Shown: positions 8,665 to 17,421 of the stretch, one piece after another | Position numbering within the stretch: the first letter of the stretch is position 1 | Layout: every line of letters begins with the position of its first letter | Assembly: GCF_002261425.1 (NCBI RefSeq) | Contig: NZ_NEVJ01000001.1 | Span: 744,001 to 808,000, forward strand | Reading direction: 5' to 3' | DNA from: Bordetella genomosp. 9 | GTDB taxonomy: Bacteria; Pseudomonadota; Gammaproteobacteria; Burkholderiales; Burkholderiaceae_B | DNA length: 64,000 bases | Made by a program: the position numbers and the translations under genes | Notes under the pieces: generated by a model | Told to the model about the DNA's origin: nothing | Databases searched by the model: none | The model's input: only the letters and a program-made list of their open reading frames with translations

Positions 8665-8751
8665 GTGAGCAGGGAATTTATATCGTTTGCCGGCCCGCCA
8701 CAAGATAGATATCTTCGTTATTCCTTTATCCTCGACGGCCAAGGATCCATG

Positions 8752-9606
8752 ATGTTGGGCTACACGGGCGGTATCGTCCTGCTTGCCGCGCTGATGCACG
8801 CCAGCTGGAACGCCATGCTGCACGGCAATTCCGACCGGCTGCTGTCCATGGCCTGGATGAGTATCGCGATCGCCGCGGTGTCCACCGTTGCCGTCGCCTG
8901 CCTGCCCTTGCCGGACCCGGCGGCCTGGCCTTACATCGCCGCGTCCGGCCTGACGCATGTGATCTACAACGCCAGCCTCGTCCATTCCTATCGCCGCGGC
9001 GACCTGACACAGGCATACCCGATCGCGCGCGGTTCTTCGCCCTTGCTGGTGACGCTGGGCGCCGCGATCTTCGCGCATGAAGAGATGGGGCCGCTGCGCC
9101 TGCTGGGCATCGCCCTGGTGTCGGGCGGCATCATCGCCCTGGCGCTGCACCGGCGCCCGTCCGCGGGAAAGGGCACGCGCCTGGGCCTGCTGGCCGCCTT
9201 CGGCACCGGCGCGCTGATCGCCATCTACACCGTCATCGACGGCATGGGCGTGCGGCTGTCGAACGGCCAGGCCATGCCGTACATCGCGTGGATGTTCCTG
9301 TTCTATTGGCTGACGCCTTTGCTGTTCATCGCCAGCAGGGGCGTGCGCGCGCTGTGGGCGCCGGCGCGCGGGGCGCCCGCCGCCGTGTGGACCTCCATCG
9401 CGGGCGGACTGGTATCCATAGGCGCCTACGGCATCGTCATCTGGGCCATGCAGTGGGGCGAGATGGGCGCGGTATCGGCCTTGCGCGAAACCAGCGTGGT
9501 GTTCGCGCTGCTGATCGGCCGGACCTTCCTGGGCGAGACCGTCAGCGTCCAGCGCTGGGTCGCGTGTTCGGTCGTGGCGGCCGGCGCGATATGCCTGGGC
9601 GCTTGA
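8752..9606 (+). CDS. EamA-family (DMT) exporter
   Basis: 284 aa integral membrane protein with about ten hydrophobic spans and the internal two-fold repeat of EamA drug/metabolite transporters. Each half ends in an Ala/Gly-rich span with a conserved acidic turn (PLLVTLGAAIFAHEEMGP in the first half, ETSVVFALLIGRTFLGE in the second). The ATG at 8752 is preferred over the adjacent ATG at 8749 because AAGGA at 8741-8745 is then at 6 bases. Probable role: proton-coupled export of an amino acid or metabolite. Its 3' end overlaps the convergent LysR gene by 65 bases. Confidence 0.85.
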   Translation: MLGYTGGIVLLAALMHASWNAMLHGNSDRLLSMAWMSIAIAAVSTVAVACLPLPDPAAWPYIAASGLTHVIYNASLVHSYRRGDLTQAYPIARGSSPLLVTLGAAIFAHEEMGPLRLLGIALVSGGIIALALHRRPSAGKGTRLGLLAAFGTGALIAIYTVIDGMGVRLSNGQAMPYIAWMFLFYWLTPLLFIASRGVRALWAPARGAPAAVWTSIAGGLVSIGAYGIVIWAMQWGEMGAVSALRETSVVFALLIGRTFLGETVSVQRWVACSVVAAGAICLGA

Positions 9607-10498
9607 GGCCGCCCGGCCCGTGGAGTTCGCCGAAGACCTCGCGCACGCATTCCGCCATGCGGCGGGCCAGCACATTGACCGGAAACTGATGCGAAGTGAC
9701 GGCGTAGCTGGGAAATTCCACCTGCTCCGAGAATGCGATTTCGCGTAGCCCCGCATCGCGCAGCGCCCGCGACACGATAGGATTGACGATGGAAACGCCC
9801 AGCCCCTTCGCGACCATCGTGCAGATGGTGGTGGCATACGGGGTTTCGATGGAAAGTATCCGCGCGTCGTCGGGAAAGTGGCGATCGATCGCCGCGCGAT
9901 TGAAGCTGCCGGCGGGTAGCGAAATAAAGGCCTCGTCCTTGAAATCCGTGGGTTTCAACAGCTTCTTGCGCGACAGCCGGTGCGTGCTGGCGACGATTCC
10001 CACCCCTTGGGCCATATTGATGCGCTCGTAATGCAGAGTGGGAACATCGGTATGGATGGAACTGAACCCGATATCGCAGTAGCCCGTGGCCACCCATTTG
10101 GCGACGACGTCGGATCCTCCGGTGTTGACGACGACCGGAATGTCGGAGCACTTCTGCCTGAACAGACGCATCGCGTCGGGCATCACGCATTGCGTAATCG
10201 AACCGACCGCGCCCACCCTCAGCATGCCCGTTCCGCGCCGGCGTATGGAGCTTGCGCTGTCGTTCAGCGATTCGAGGCCGATGAAGGCTCTTTCGACGTC
10301 GGCGTAGAAGGCTTCCGCTTCCGGCGTCGGAATCAGGCGGGTACCCACGCGCTGGAACAGCACGAATCCCAGGGTCTTTTCCAGGAGCGCGATCCAGCGG
10401 CTCACATTGGGTTGCGAGGTGTGCAGCAGGCCGGCCGCGGTGGTCATGGAACGCGTCATCATGACTGCGCGAAAGGCTTCCACCTGCTTGAAATTCAT
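9542..10498 (-). CDS. LysR-family regulator of the lyase/Bug locus
   Basis: 318 aa. The HTH lies in residues 1-60 (FKQVEAFRAVMMTRSMTTAAGLLHTSQPNVSR), a variant typical of CysB/NocR-like LysR proteins; an effector domain follows. The ATG at 10498 starts the protein directly at the HTH; an in-frame extension to 10636 adds 46 residues without homology features. It is divergent from the argininosuccinate-lyase-like gene at 10642, its likely target. The last 20 or so residues are basic and Pro/Arg-rich (GISRRPPRPNTRPSAGR), and this tail is encoded in the region overlapping the convergent EamA gene, probably a later read-through extension. Confidence 0.9.
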   Translation of the reverse strand: MNFKQVEAFRAVMMTRSMTTAAGLLHTSQPNVSRWIALLEKTLGFVLFQRVGTRLIPTPEAEAFYADVERAFIGLESLNDSASSIRRRGTGMLRVGAVGSITQCVMPDAMRLFRQKCSDIPVVVNTGGSDVVAKWVATGYCDIGFSSIHTDVPTLHYERINMAQGVGIVASTHRLSRKKLLKPTDFKDEAFISLPAGSFNRAAIDRHFPDDARILSIETPYATTICTMVAKGLGVSIVNPIVSRALRDAGLREIAFSEQVEFPSYAVTSHQFPVNVLARRMAECVREVFGELHGPGGLKRPGISRRPPRPNTRPSAGR

Positions 10499-10641
10499 GC
10501 GTCGATGCTCCCGTTCCGCGGCCTGTCCGCACACCCGGCGCAGCATATCATTTTTGTATGAACAGCTATGAAAACCTAATTTGACGTATTCAGCGCCGCG
10601 GGCCGAGACTAGCCGTTCACACAGCTTCGACGCCAAGCAAT

Positions 10642-12174
10642 ATGGAATCCAAAGTCAGCAGCCGCCTGAAACAGCCCCTGGCCAGCGAGGTCATCCAGCA
10701 CATCTTCCTGCCGCGCCTGAACCGCGAGTTTTTCGCGAACTTCGAGATGCTCAACGAGATCAACCAGGCCCATCTCTGGATGCTGCATGAACAGCGCATC
10801 CTGGACGACGACACGGCGGGGACGCTGGCGCGCGCCTTGATGAAGATGCAGCAGGACGGCCCCGCCGCCGTCGAGCTGGACGCGGCGCGGGAAGAGGCGT
10901 ATTTCAACTACGAAGCCCACCTGATCAAGCTGGTGGGCCAGGACGTGGGCGGACGCCTGCATACGGCACGCAGCCGCAACGACATCGGCGCGACCATAGA
11001 CCGGATCCGCGCCCGTGATTTTGCCTTGCGCATAGGCCAGGCGTTGATCGGCGTCGCGCGGGCCGCGCTGGCGCAGGCCGGCAGGTACGCGCATTACGTG
11101 ATGCCCGGATACACCCATATGCAGGCCGCGCAACCGATTACCTATGGGTATTACCTGTCGGCCCTGGTGGACGCATGGTCGCGCGATATCGACAGGGTAC
11201 TGCGAGCGCTGGACAGGGCCGATGCTTCACCCTTGGGTTCGTGCGCGCTGGCGGGAACGTCCTTCGCCATCGATCGCGATGCGACCAGCGCGATGCTGGG
11301 GTTCACCCGTCCCCTGGACAATGCGTTGGATGGCGTGGCGTCGCGGGATTTCGCGCTGGAGCTGAGCGCCGCGCTATCGATCATGATGATTACGTGCAGC
11401 CGCATGGTGCAGGATTTCTATATCTGGTCCACGCCGGAGTTCGGCTATCTGTCGTTTCCCGATAGCGTCGCCAGCACGTCCAGCATCATGCCGCAAAAGA
11501 AGAACCCGGCCGTGCTGGAATATTTGCGCGGCAAGACGGGACACTTGATCGGCCTGACCGCCGCCGCTATGTCGACCGTCAAGTCGACTCACTTCACTCA
11601 TTCCGGCGATAGCAGCCGCGAGAGCACGCGCACCTGCTGGGAAGCGTGCGAAGAAGCGCTCAAGGCGCTGGAGCTGGTCCGGCTGCTGGTGGAGCGGGTC
11701 GTCCCCGACCAGGCGCGCATGGTGGGTCGTGCCGCACGCGACTTCTCCACCGTCACCGACCTGGCCGACCTGTTGGTGCGCGAAGCGGACGTGTCTTTTC
11801 GCGATGCCCATCACATCATCGGAGCGGTCGTGCGCGAAGCGCTGGAAGGCAAGCTGCCAGCCAGCGAGATCACGGCCGCGATGATCGATGCCGCCGCGCG
11901 GGAGCAATTGGGGCGGCCGGTTTCATTGCGGGAAGAGGATATCCGCGCCTGCCTGGACCCGGTCCGCAATGTGGCGTCGCGACTGTCATACGGGGCGCCC
12001 GCGCCCGCACTGGTGCTGCGGCGCATCGAAGAACAAAGCGTGTCGCTGGCCGCCCAGGGCGAGGGGTTCGACGCGACGGCGAGGCGGTTCGGCGACGCAC
12101 GCGCGCTATTGCGGGAGCGCATCGGACAACTGGTTTCCAAGGACGCCGGTGCGTCCTGCCACACAACACACTGA
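10642..12174 (+). CDS. argininosuccinate lyase-like enzyme (aspartase/fumarase superfamily)
   Basis: 510 aa, longer than the usual 460-470 aa ArgH. It carries the superfamily signature loop SSIMPQKKNP, which supplies the catalytic serine, and the upstream conserved blocks 'TARSRNDIGATIDR' and 'GYTHMQAAQPITYGYY' of the argininosuccinate lyase branch. The family cleaves C-N bonds of N-substituted aspartates by beta-elimination, releasing fumarate. The neighbours are a LysR regulator and a Bug binding protein rather than arginine genes, so a catabolic substrate (an N-succinyl or other aspartate adduct, as for EDDS lyase) is more likely than arginine synthesis. The Bug gene begins 27 bases after the stop. 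Confidence 0.85.
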   Translation: MESKVSSRLKQPLASEVIQHIFLPRLNREFFANFEMLNEINQAHLWMLHEQRILDDDTAGTLARALMKMQQDGPAAVELDAAREEAYFNYEAHLIKLVGQDVGGRLHTARSRNDIGATIDRIRARDFALRIGQALIGVARAALAQAGRYAHYVMPGYTHMQAAQPITYGYYLSALVDAWSRDIDRVLRALDRADASPLGSCALAGTSFAIDRDATSAMLGFTRPLDNALDGVASRDFALELSAALSIMMITCSRMVQDFYIWSTPEFGYLSFPDSVASTSSIMPQKKNPAVLEYLRGKTGHLIGLTAAAMSTVKSTHFTHSGDSSRESTRTCWEACEEALKALELVRLLVERVVPDQARMVGRAARDFSTVTDLADLLVREADVSFRDAHHIIGAVVREALEGKLPASEITAAMIDAAAREQLGRPVSLREEDIRACLDPVRNVASRLSYGAPAPALVLRRIEEQSVSLAAQGEGFDATARRFGDARALLRERIGQLVSKDAGASCHTTH

Positions 12175-12201
12175 CACCGGAACATTTCAAGGGGAACAAC
12201 A

Positions 12202-13164
12202 ATGCGAAGACTCATGGCGGCCGCCGCACTGGCGATGGGCCTGTGCCTGCCTGCCGCGGCCCAGACGTATCCCGGCAGGCCGGTCACCCTGGTCGTGCCG
12301 TTCGCGCCGGGCGGCACCGTCAACCTGATGGGCCGGTTGCTGGCCACGCGCTTGTCCGAAGTGCTGGGCCAACCCGTCATCGTGGAAAACAAGCCCGGCG
12401 CGGGCGGCAGCATAGGCGCGAATTTCGTCGCCAAGGCGGTGCCCGATGGGTACACGCTTCTGCTCGCGACCATGGGCCAACAATCCATCCAGCCCTTGCT
12501 GTCCAGGGATCTTCCTTACGACCCCGCCAAGGATTTTGCGCCCGTCGCGCTGTTCGCCACCGTACCCAATGTATTGGCCGTTTCCGCCAACACACCGGCG
12601 AGGACCGTGGCCGAACTGGTGGCCTACGCCAGGCAGAACCCGGACAAGCTCAACATGGCATCGGCGGGTATCGGCTCGGTCAATCATTTGACCGGCGAGC
12701 TGTTCATGCTGCGATCGGGCGCGCGTTTCGCGCATGTGCCTTACCGGGGGGCCGGGCCGGCGACGGCTGACCTGTTGTCAGGCCAGGTGCAGATACTGTT
12801 CGCCAACCTGCCCAACGTGCTGCCCTACGTCAAGGCGGGGCAGCTGCGCGTGCTGGCCGTCGCCAGCGACCAGCGCAGTCCGGCGCTGCCGGACGTGCCC
12901 ACGCTGGCGGAGGCGGGCGTCAAGGATGCCGTCGTCGAGTCCTGGTACGGCGTGATGGCGCCGGCGCGCACCCGTCCGGAAGTGATACGCAAGCTGCAGG
13001 ACGCGATCGTCGGTATCGCGAAGGAAAAGGCGATGATTGCTCACCTGTCGGATCAGGGCGCGCTGCCGTTTCCGGGCAGCAGCGCCGATCTCGCACGGCA
13101 GTCCGAGCAGGAAACGGAGCGCTGGACGCGCATCATCCAGGGCGCCCATATCCAGGCGAATTGA
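12202..13164 (+). CDS. Bug-type periplasmic binding protein (TTT family)
   Basis: 320 aa with a Sec signal peptide (residues 1-20, cleavage after AAA in 'LPAAAQTYPG'). Then comes the Bug hallmark YPGRPVTLVVPFAPGG and the two-lobed binding fold, with ENKPGAGG in the first lobe. Bug proteins bind carboxylates or amino acids for tripartite tricarboxylate transporters; many are orphans without TctA/B genes, as here. It follows the lyase at 27 bases with a strong ribosome site (AAGGGG), so it likely delivers or senses the substrate of that lyase. Confidence 0.92.
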   Translation: MRRLMAAAALAMGLCLPAAAQTYPGRPVTLVVPFAPGGTVNLMGRLLATRLSEVLGQPVIVENKPGAGGSIGANFVAKAVPDGYTLLLATMGQQSIQPLLSRDLPYDPAKDFAPVALFATVPNVLAVSANTPARTVAELVAYARQNPDKLNMASAGIGSVNHLTGELFMLRSGARFAHVPYRGAGPATADLLSGQVQILFANLPNVLPYVKAGQLRVLAVASDQRSPALPDVPTLAEAGVKDAVVESWYGVMAPARTRPEVIRKLQDAIVGIAKEKAMIAHLSDQGALPFPGSSADLARQSEQETERWTRIIQGAHIQAN

Positions 13165-13188
13165 CCTCCGCCGCGACGGGACACGGCT

Positions 13189-13377
13189 TCAGGCCTTGTC
13201 GCCGGCATCGCCTTCTTCGTCCTCGCTTTCCTCGTCCGTATCGCGTGAGCCGAGGCGGCCGTCGCTGGGGTTGTACTCATCGCGCGGCGGTACGTCCCGC
13301 GGGACGTCGTGCCGGTCTTCCTTGAGGCGATCGACGGTGTGGGGCGCGAGAGGACTGCTGCCTTGTTGCGGGGCCAT
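13189..13377 (-). CDS. small acidic hydrophilic protein
   Basis: 62 aa, no recognised family. It is strongly charged and probably disordered, with a C-terminal acidic stretch (DTDEESEDEEGDAGDKA). An AGGAG ribosome site stands 6-7 bases upstream of the ATG on the minus strand, which supports real translation. It is the downstream member of a pair of small minus-strand genes with 54 bases between them. Function unknown. Confidence 0.6.
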   Translation of the reverse strand: MAPQQGSSPLAPHTVDRLKEDRHDVPRDVPPRDEYNPSDGRLGSRDTDEESEDEEGDAGDKA

Positions 13378-13431
13378 GATGATTCTCCTGTCGAAACCGT
13401 GCTGTCATGCCCATGCCACATTGCGATGTGG

Positions 13432-13692
13432 TCATGCCGTTTCATCGTCGGGCGAACGGCGCAGCGTGCCACGCTTGTTGTGGCGGCCCGTGTCGGGCGG
13501 CGTGGGGTTTTGCGTGGCGTTGGGTTCGCCGGCGCGCGCATCCTGCTCAGCCGCGGCGGTGGCGCGGTCGAACAGCGGCGCATCCTGCGCTTCCGCCGAA
13601 GGCGGATGGTCCATGTCGGGGCGAGTGTCGGAAAGATCGGCCTTCCTGGAAGGCCGGGGCGCACCCCGGTTCGGGTCGGGATAGGGAAGCAT
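13432..13692 (-). CDS. small hydrophilic protein
   Basis: 86 aa, Pro/Asp/Arg-rich with no membrane segment and no recognised domain. The ATG is preceded by an AGGAG ribosome site at about 6 bases. The composition (many D, P, R, few hydrophobics) suggests an intrinsically disordered protein like those abundant in Bordetella-type genomes. Function unknown. Together with the 62 aa protein downstream it fills the stretch between the Bug gene and the DUF2322 gene. Confidence 0.55.
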   Translation of the reverse strand: MLPYPDPNRGAPRPSRKADLSDTRPDMDHPPSAEAQDAPLFDRATAAAEQDARAGEPNATQNPTPPDTGRHNKRGTLRRSPDDETA

Positions 13693-13821
13693 GGCGGACT
13701 CCTGTAAGTGCCGGGGCGGAAGCCGCCCCTTGCCTTACAGGCCGCAATCGGTGTGCCGGCCCATCCCGGCCATGGTCGTGCGCATGCTCCGCCGGCTCCC
13801 TGCGCCGGCCTGCAGTGGTCG

Positions 13822-14166
13822 CTATTGCTGAGCCGGTATCACTTCGATGCGCAGCGCGGCCCCGCCATCGGCGATGGCGAGCAGCCTATCCACATTGGGA
13901 TGTGCGCCCGGACGGTTGCGCGCGTCGGCGGTATGCTTGGCGAACACCGCGAGGCCATGCTCCGCCGCTTTGGCGTCCAGGGCGCCATAGGCGCGCGCCA
14001 GATAGTGATAGACGGCCAACGATCCCTGTTTGCCCGGCTGGTTTTCGATGGTCCCGGCGATCCTGCCGTCGGCATCGATCAGATCGATGCGCGCGATTGC
14101 CGTGACGGGCGGGAGCTGCTGCAGGTTGTCCTTGAAGACGGGGCCGGGCTGTATGGTTGAAAGCAT
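13822..14166 (-). CDS. DUF2322 family protein
   Basis: 114 aa cytosolic protein matching the DUF2322 pattern: 'FKDNLQQLPPV' near the N-terminus, an 'IENQPGKQGSLAVYHYLARAYG' core, and the C-terminal 'GAHPNVDRLLAI' block. The family is conserved in betaproteobacteria and has no established role. It is transcribed on the same strand as the azoreductase further right but is separated from it by 73 bases, so it may be a single gene. Confidence 0.82.
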   Translation of the reverse strand: MLSTIQPGPVFKDNLQQLPPVTAIARIDLIDADGRIAGTIENQPGKQGSLAVYHYLARAYGALDAKAAEHGLAVFAKHTADARNRPGAHPNVDRLLAIADGGAALRIEVIPAQQ

Positions 14167-14239
14167 GGTTCCTTCCTGAGTGCTTTGCGGCCCGACATGT
14201 TATCCGACGACGCCATGGCGGGCCGGCCCGGCCGCCGAC

Positions 14240-14854
14240 TTACGCCAGCGCTGGTTCCACCACGTGGCGATGGATCTGCGCGCGGGCGCCTTCCAGTCCG
14301 GCGGCCGCGGCCTGTTCGCCCATGTTCAGTCCTTCGGCGTGGATGAAGGTGACGTCTTCCATGCCCAGGAAAGCCAGGACGATCTTCATGTAGGAGGTCG
14401 CCTGGTCCAGCTCCGTGCCCACCGTCTTGCCGCCGCGCGCGGTCACCACGTAGACCTTCTTGCCGGTCAGCAGGCCCTGCGGCTTGCCGTCGACGTATTT
14501 GAAGGTGACCCCGGCGCGGGCGATGTAATCGATATAGGTCTTCAACTGGGCCGGAACATTGAAGTTGTAGACCGGTGCGGCGATAACCACGCGGTCGGCC
14601 TGGGTGATCTCGGCAATCAGTTCGTCGGCCAGGGTGGCCCTTTGGGCCTGTTCGGCCGAGCGTTGGTCGGCGGGCGTGAACAGCGCGCCCAGATGCCCGG
14701 CATCCACGTAAGGCAGCGGCTGCGCGCCCAGGTCGCGCGTGCGGATGGTCATCCCGGGATCAGCCTCGGCAAGCCGGCTGACCAGTTGGTCGGCGACCAG
14801 GCGGGACTTCGAATTGGCGCCCAGGATGGAGGAGTGGATAACAAGCATGTTCAT
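14240..14854 (-). CDS. azoR: FMN-dependent NADH:quinone oxidoreductase / azoreductase
   Basis: 204 aa flavodoxin-fold enzyme of the AzoR family. The N-terminal 'LVIHSSILGANSKSR' loop binds FMN phosphate; 'APVYNFNVPAQLKTYIDYIARAG' and 'TARGG' complete the flavin and active-site loops. AzoR enzymes reduce quinones and azo compounds by two-electron transfer and protect against thiol-reactive electrophiles. The ATG at 14854 has a GGAGA ribosome site. It is divergent from a LysR gene, with overlapping palindromes in the 117-base gap, a common arrangement in which the regulator induces azoR upon electrophile stress. Confidence 0.93.
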   Translation of the reverse strand: MNMLVIHSSILGANSKSRLVADQLVSRLAEADPGMTIRTRDLGAQPLPYVDAGHLGALFTPADQRSAEQAQRATLADELIAEITQADRVVIAAPVYNFNVPAQLKTYIDYIARAGVTFKYVDGKPQGLLTGKKVYVVTARGGKTVGTELDQATSYMKIVLAFLGMEDVTFIHAEGLNMGEQAAAAGLEGARAQIHRHVVEPALA

Positions 14855-14932
14855 GGCGAATCTCCGTCGGGAGTGAGTGTGCGATGGGCAAACTGTACGC
14901 AGATCGATTCGCCACAAAAAGGGGGTTAAGAT

Positions 14933-14957
14933 GAACGGATCGTTCTATTAATAGAAC
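14933..14957. promoter_or_regulatory. overlapping palindromes, candidate LysR operator
   Basis: Two palindromes share a half-site: GAACG-GAT-CGTTC (14933-14945) and the perfect 16-base palindrome GTTCTATTAATAGAAC (14942-14957). Together they give three GAAC/GTTC half-sites (14933, 14942, 14954). They lie between azoR (start 14854) and lysR (start 14972), ending 14 bases before the regulator start codon. The layout fits LysR recognition and activation sub-sites with autoregulation. Confidence 0.6.
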
Positions 14958-14971
14958 AATGGGCGGCGGAC

Positions 14972-15895
14972 ATGCAGGACCTGAACGATCTCTACTACTT
15001 TTCCCAGGTCATCGAATACGGTGGGTTCAGCGCCGCGGCGCGGGCGCTGAACGTCCCCAAGTCCAGGCTGTCGCGGCGTATCGCCGAGCTGGAGGCCAAC
15101 CTGGGCGTGCGGCTGCTCCAGCGCAGTACGCGACGGCTGCGCCTGAGCGCGGCGGGTGAGCGCTACCTGCAGTATTGCCGGGAGATCTCCGCGGCCGCGC
15201 GCGCGGCCAACGACGCCATGCTGCACATGAAGGCGGCGCCTTCGGGTCCCGTGCGCGTGAGCTGCCCGGTCGCCATCGCGCAGGGGATGGTGGCGCCGAT
15301 CCTGCCCGAATTTCTCGATGCCTGGCCGGACATCCGGGTCGAGCTGCTGGTGACCAATCGCCGCATCGATCTGATCGCCGAAGGCGTCGACCTGGCGATC
15401 CGCGTTCGCGAGCGCTTGAACACCGATGCCGATTTCGTGGTGCGGCACCTGGGCCAGGCGTCGGGATGCCTGGTGGCCAGCCCCGGCTATCTGCAGCGCT
15501 GGGGCCAGCCCGCCGACGTGCAGGACCTGGCTGAACATGCCGCCCTGCATTTCGCGGCGCCGGGCGAAGCGCCGCGCTGGACGCTGCTGGACGAGCATGA
15601 CGTCCAGGTCGACGTGCCGATCAGGCCGGTCCTGGTGTGCAACGATTTCACGGTGCTGGTGGAGGCCGCGTTGAAAGGGCGCGGCATCGCCTTGCTGCCG
15701 GTGACCGCCACGCACGAGGAACGACGCCAGGGCCGGCTGGTGCATGTGCTGCCGGAATGGCGGTCGCAGACCGGCATCCTGCATTGCATCTATCCGTCGC
15801 GCCACGGCATGACGCCCGCCGTGCGCGCCATGCTGGATTTCCTGACCGAGCGGTTGAAGACGTCCTTCCAGCAGCAGTCATTAGACCTGGCCTAG
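14972..15895 (+). CDS. LysR-family regulator of azoR
   Basis: 307 aa. The HTH (residues 1-60: DLNDLYYFSQVIEYGGFSAAARAL, then PKSRLSRRIAELE) is typical of the group that controls quinone reductases and pirins. The effector domain spans about 90-300. It is divergent from azoR and linked to it by the palindromic operator in the shared intergenic region. Its stop overlaps the stop of the convergent UdgX-fusion gene by 4 bases. Confidence 0.93.
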   Translation: MQDLNDLYYFSQVIEYGGFSAAARALNVPKSRLSRRIAELEANLGVRLLQRSTRRLRLSAAGERYLQYCREISAAARAANDAMLHMKAAPSGPVRVSCPVAIAQGMVAPILPEFLDAWPDIRVELLVTNRRIDLIAEGVDLAIRVRERLNTDADFVVRHLGQASGCLVASPGYLQRWGQPADVQDLAEHAALHFAAPGEAPRWTLLDEHDVQVDVPIRPVLVCNDFTVLVEAALKGRGIALLPVTATHEERRQGRLVHVLPEWRSQTGILHCIYPSRHGMTPAVRAMLDFLTERLKTSFQQQSLDLA

Positions 15896-17421
15896 GGCAG
15901 GGCCAGGGCCTGGTCCGACAGATCGCGGGCGCGGCAGAGCGCGCGCGCGATGCCGGCGACGATTTCTTCGCGCGCTTCGGCGTCGTCCACCCGCAAGGCA
16001 TAGGAAGGGTGCCAGGTGGCGACCAGCCAGGCGTCGCCCAGCCTGACCGGCGCGTCCAGATAATCCCGCATGCTGACCTTGCGATGCAGGAGCGCGCCCA
16101 GCGCAGTGGCGCCCAGGGTGACGATCACGGCAGGCCGTACGCGCGCCAGTTCTTCTTCCAGCCAGTGCGCGCAGGCATCCACTTCCTGCTGGGCGGGGGT
16201 TTTGTGCATGCGCCGCTTGCCCCGAGGAAACCACTTGAAGTGCTTGACCGCATTGGTCAGGAAGAGGTCCTGGCGGGGTACGTCGGCGCGCTGCAGGGCT
16301 TCGTTCAACACCTGCCCCGCCGGCCCGACGAAAGCGCGGCCCGCCAGGTCTTCCTGGTCGCCCGGTTGTTCGCCCACCAGCATGATGCGGGCGTCCGCCG
16401 GCCCTTCGCCCGCCACGGCTTGCGTGGCATGGCGCCAGAGTTCGCAGCGACGGCATTCGTCCAGGGTGGTCGGCGCCGGACGGGCCGGCTGGGCGCGCCG
16501 CGCGTCGACGGCCACCTGCTTGCCGCCCATCGCGCCCACGGTGTTGGCCTGCGCCACGCGGCGCGCGCCGTTGCGTGCGTCGGCGATCATGCCGGGGATC
16601 AGGGGGCCTTCCGGCAGTCCTTTCCAGAAGCGCACCGGCATTTGCCGGTGCAGGGCGCTTTCGTTCAGCCGCGCGGGATTGAAGATGTTCCGGTAGTAGG
16701 CCAGCCACAGCGGTTCGGCCTGGTCGCGCGCGGCGCCGGCGCGTATCGCATCGGCGTCGGGCGGCGCGTTGGTCAGGTGCAGCGCCTGGCCATCCCATAG
16801 CGCGGCGCCCTGTGGGGTGCCGATCAGCCAGGACGATTTGCCCATGCGGCGCGCGAAGTGTTCGGCGGCGTAGGCCAGGACGTCGTGGTCGGGTTCGTAC
16901 CACGCCCGGTACTCAGGCATCGTGCCCGGCTCGCCCTGATGGAAACGCACGTAGGCGATCATGTCGTGCTTGGCGCGCCGCACCGATTTGGCCATGGCGT
17001 GCAGTTGCTGGCCGTCTTCGTCCGCCGCCGACTCCACCGCGCGATCGCCTTGCTGCCAGCGCCACAGTACCCGGTAAAGGAAGGCCCAACGGCGCGGCGA
17101 ACGAAAGAGCGCGGCGTCCTGCAGCAGCGTCGCGAGGCTCCTGGAAATGCGTACGGCGGGCGCCGGGGCCCCGGCCGCCGGGGTGTCCGGTGCGGCCGGT
17201 GCGTCCGCTGGATCCTGTGCCTTGGCCGGCGCGGCGTGGACGTCGCCCGCCGCGTAGTCGAGCGACATCTGCTCGGCTCCGCCGCCGCCCGGCAGCGGCA
17301 GCTGTTCTACCCACGTTACGGCTTCCGGCGGCCAGCCACGGGCAAGCGCGCGCAGCGCCAGATCGCGCCAGCCTGCATAGCCGTCCTGTACCGTCAGTGT
17401 CGGCGACGGAGCGTCCTTCAT
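15892..17421 (-). CDS. DUF4130 (TIGR03915-type) - UdgX uracil-DNA glycosylase fusion
   Basis: 509 aa two-domain protein. Residues 1-275 match the 'probable DNA metabolism protein' partner (DUF4130), with an Ala/Pro-rich insertion at about 62-90. Residues 315-509 are a family 4-like uracil-DNA glycosylase of the UdgX type. Visible there are C323 and C326 (likely iron-sulfur ligands, with C417), the GEQPGDQED motif at 350-358, the R-loop KRRMH at 402-406 and HPS at 471-473. In mycobacterial UdgX the histidine of the equivalent KRRIH forms a covalent bond with the deoxyribose of excised uracil; His406 is retained here. It overlaps the radical SAM gene by 4 bases and is presumably co-expressed from its LexA-boxed promoter. 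Confidence 0.9.
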   Translation of the reverse strand: MKDAPSPTLTVQDGYAGWRDLALRALARGWPPEAVTWVEQLPLPGGGGAEQMSLDYAAGDVHAAPAKAQDPADAPAAPDTPAAGAPAPAVRISRSLATLLQDAALFRSPRRWAFLYRVLWRWQQGDRAVESAADEDGQQLHAMAKSVRRAKHDMIAYVRFHQGEPGTMPEYRAWYEPDHDVLAYAAEHFARRMGKSSWLIGTPQGAALWDGQALHLTNAPPDADAIRAGAARDQAEPLWLAYYRNIFNPARLNESALHRQMPVRFWKGLPEGPLIPGMIADARNGARRVAQANTVGAMGGKQVAVDARRAQPARPAPTTLDECRRCELWRHATQAVAGEGPADARIMLVGEQPGDQEDLAGRAFVGPAGQVLNEALQRADVPRQDLFLTNAVKHFKWFPRGKRRMHKTPAQQEVDACAHWLEEELARVRPAVIVTLGATALGALLHRKVSMRDYLDAPVRLGDAWLVATWHPSYALRVDDAEAREEIVAGIARALCRARDLSDQALALP

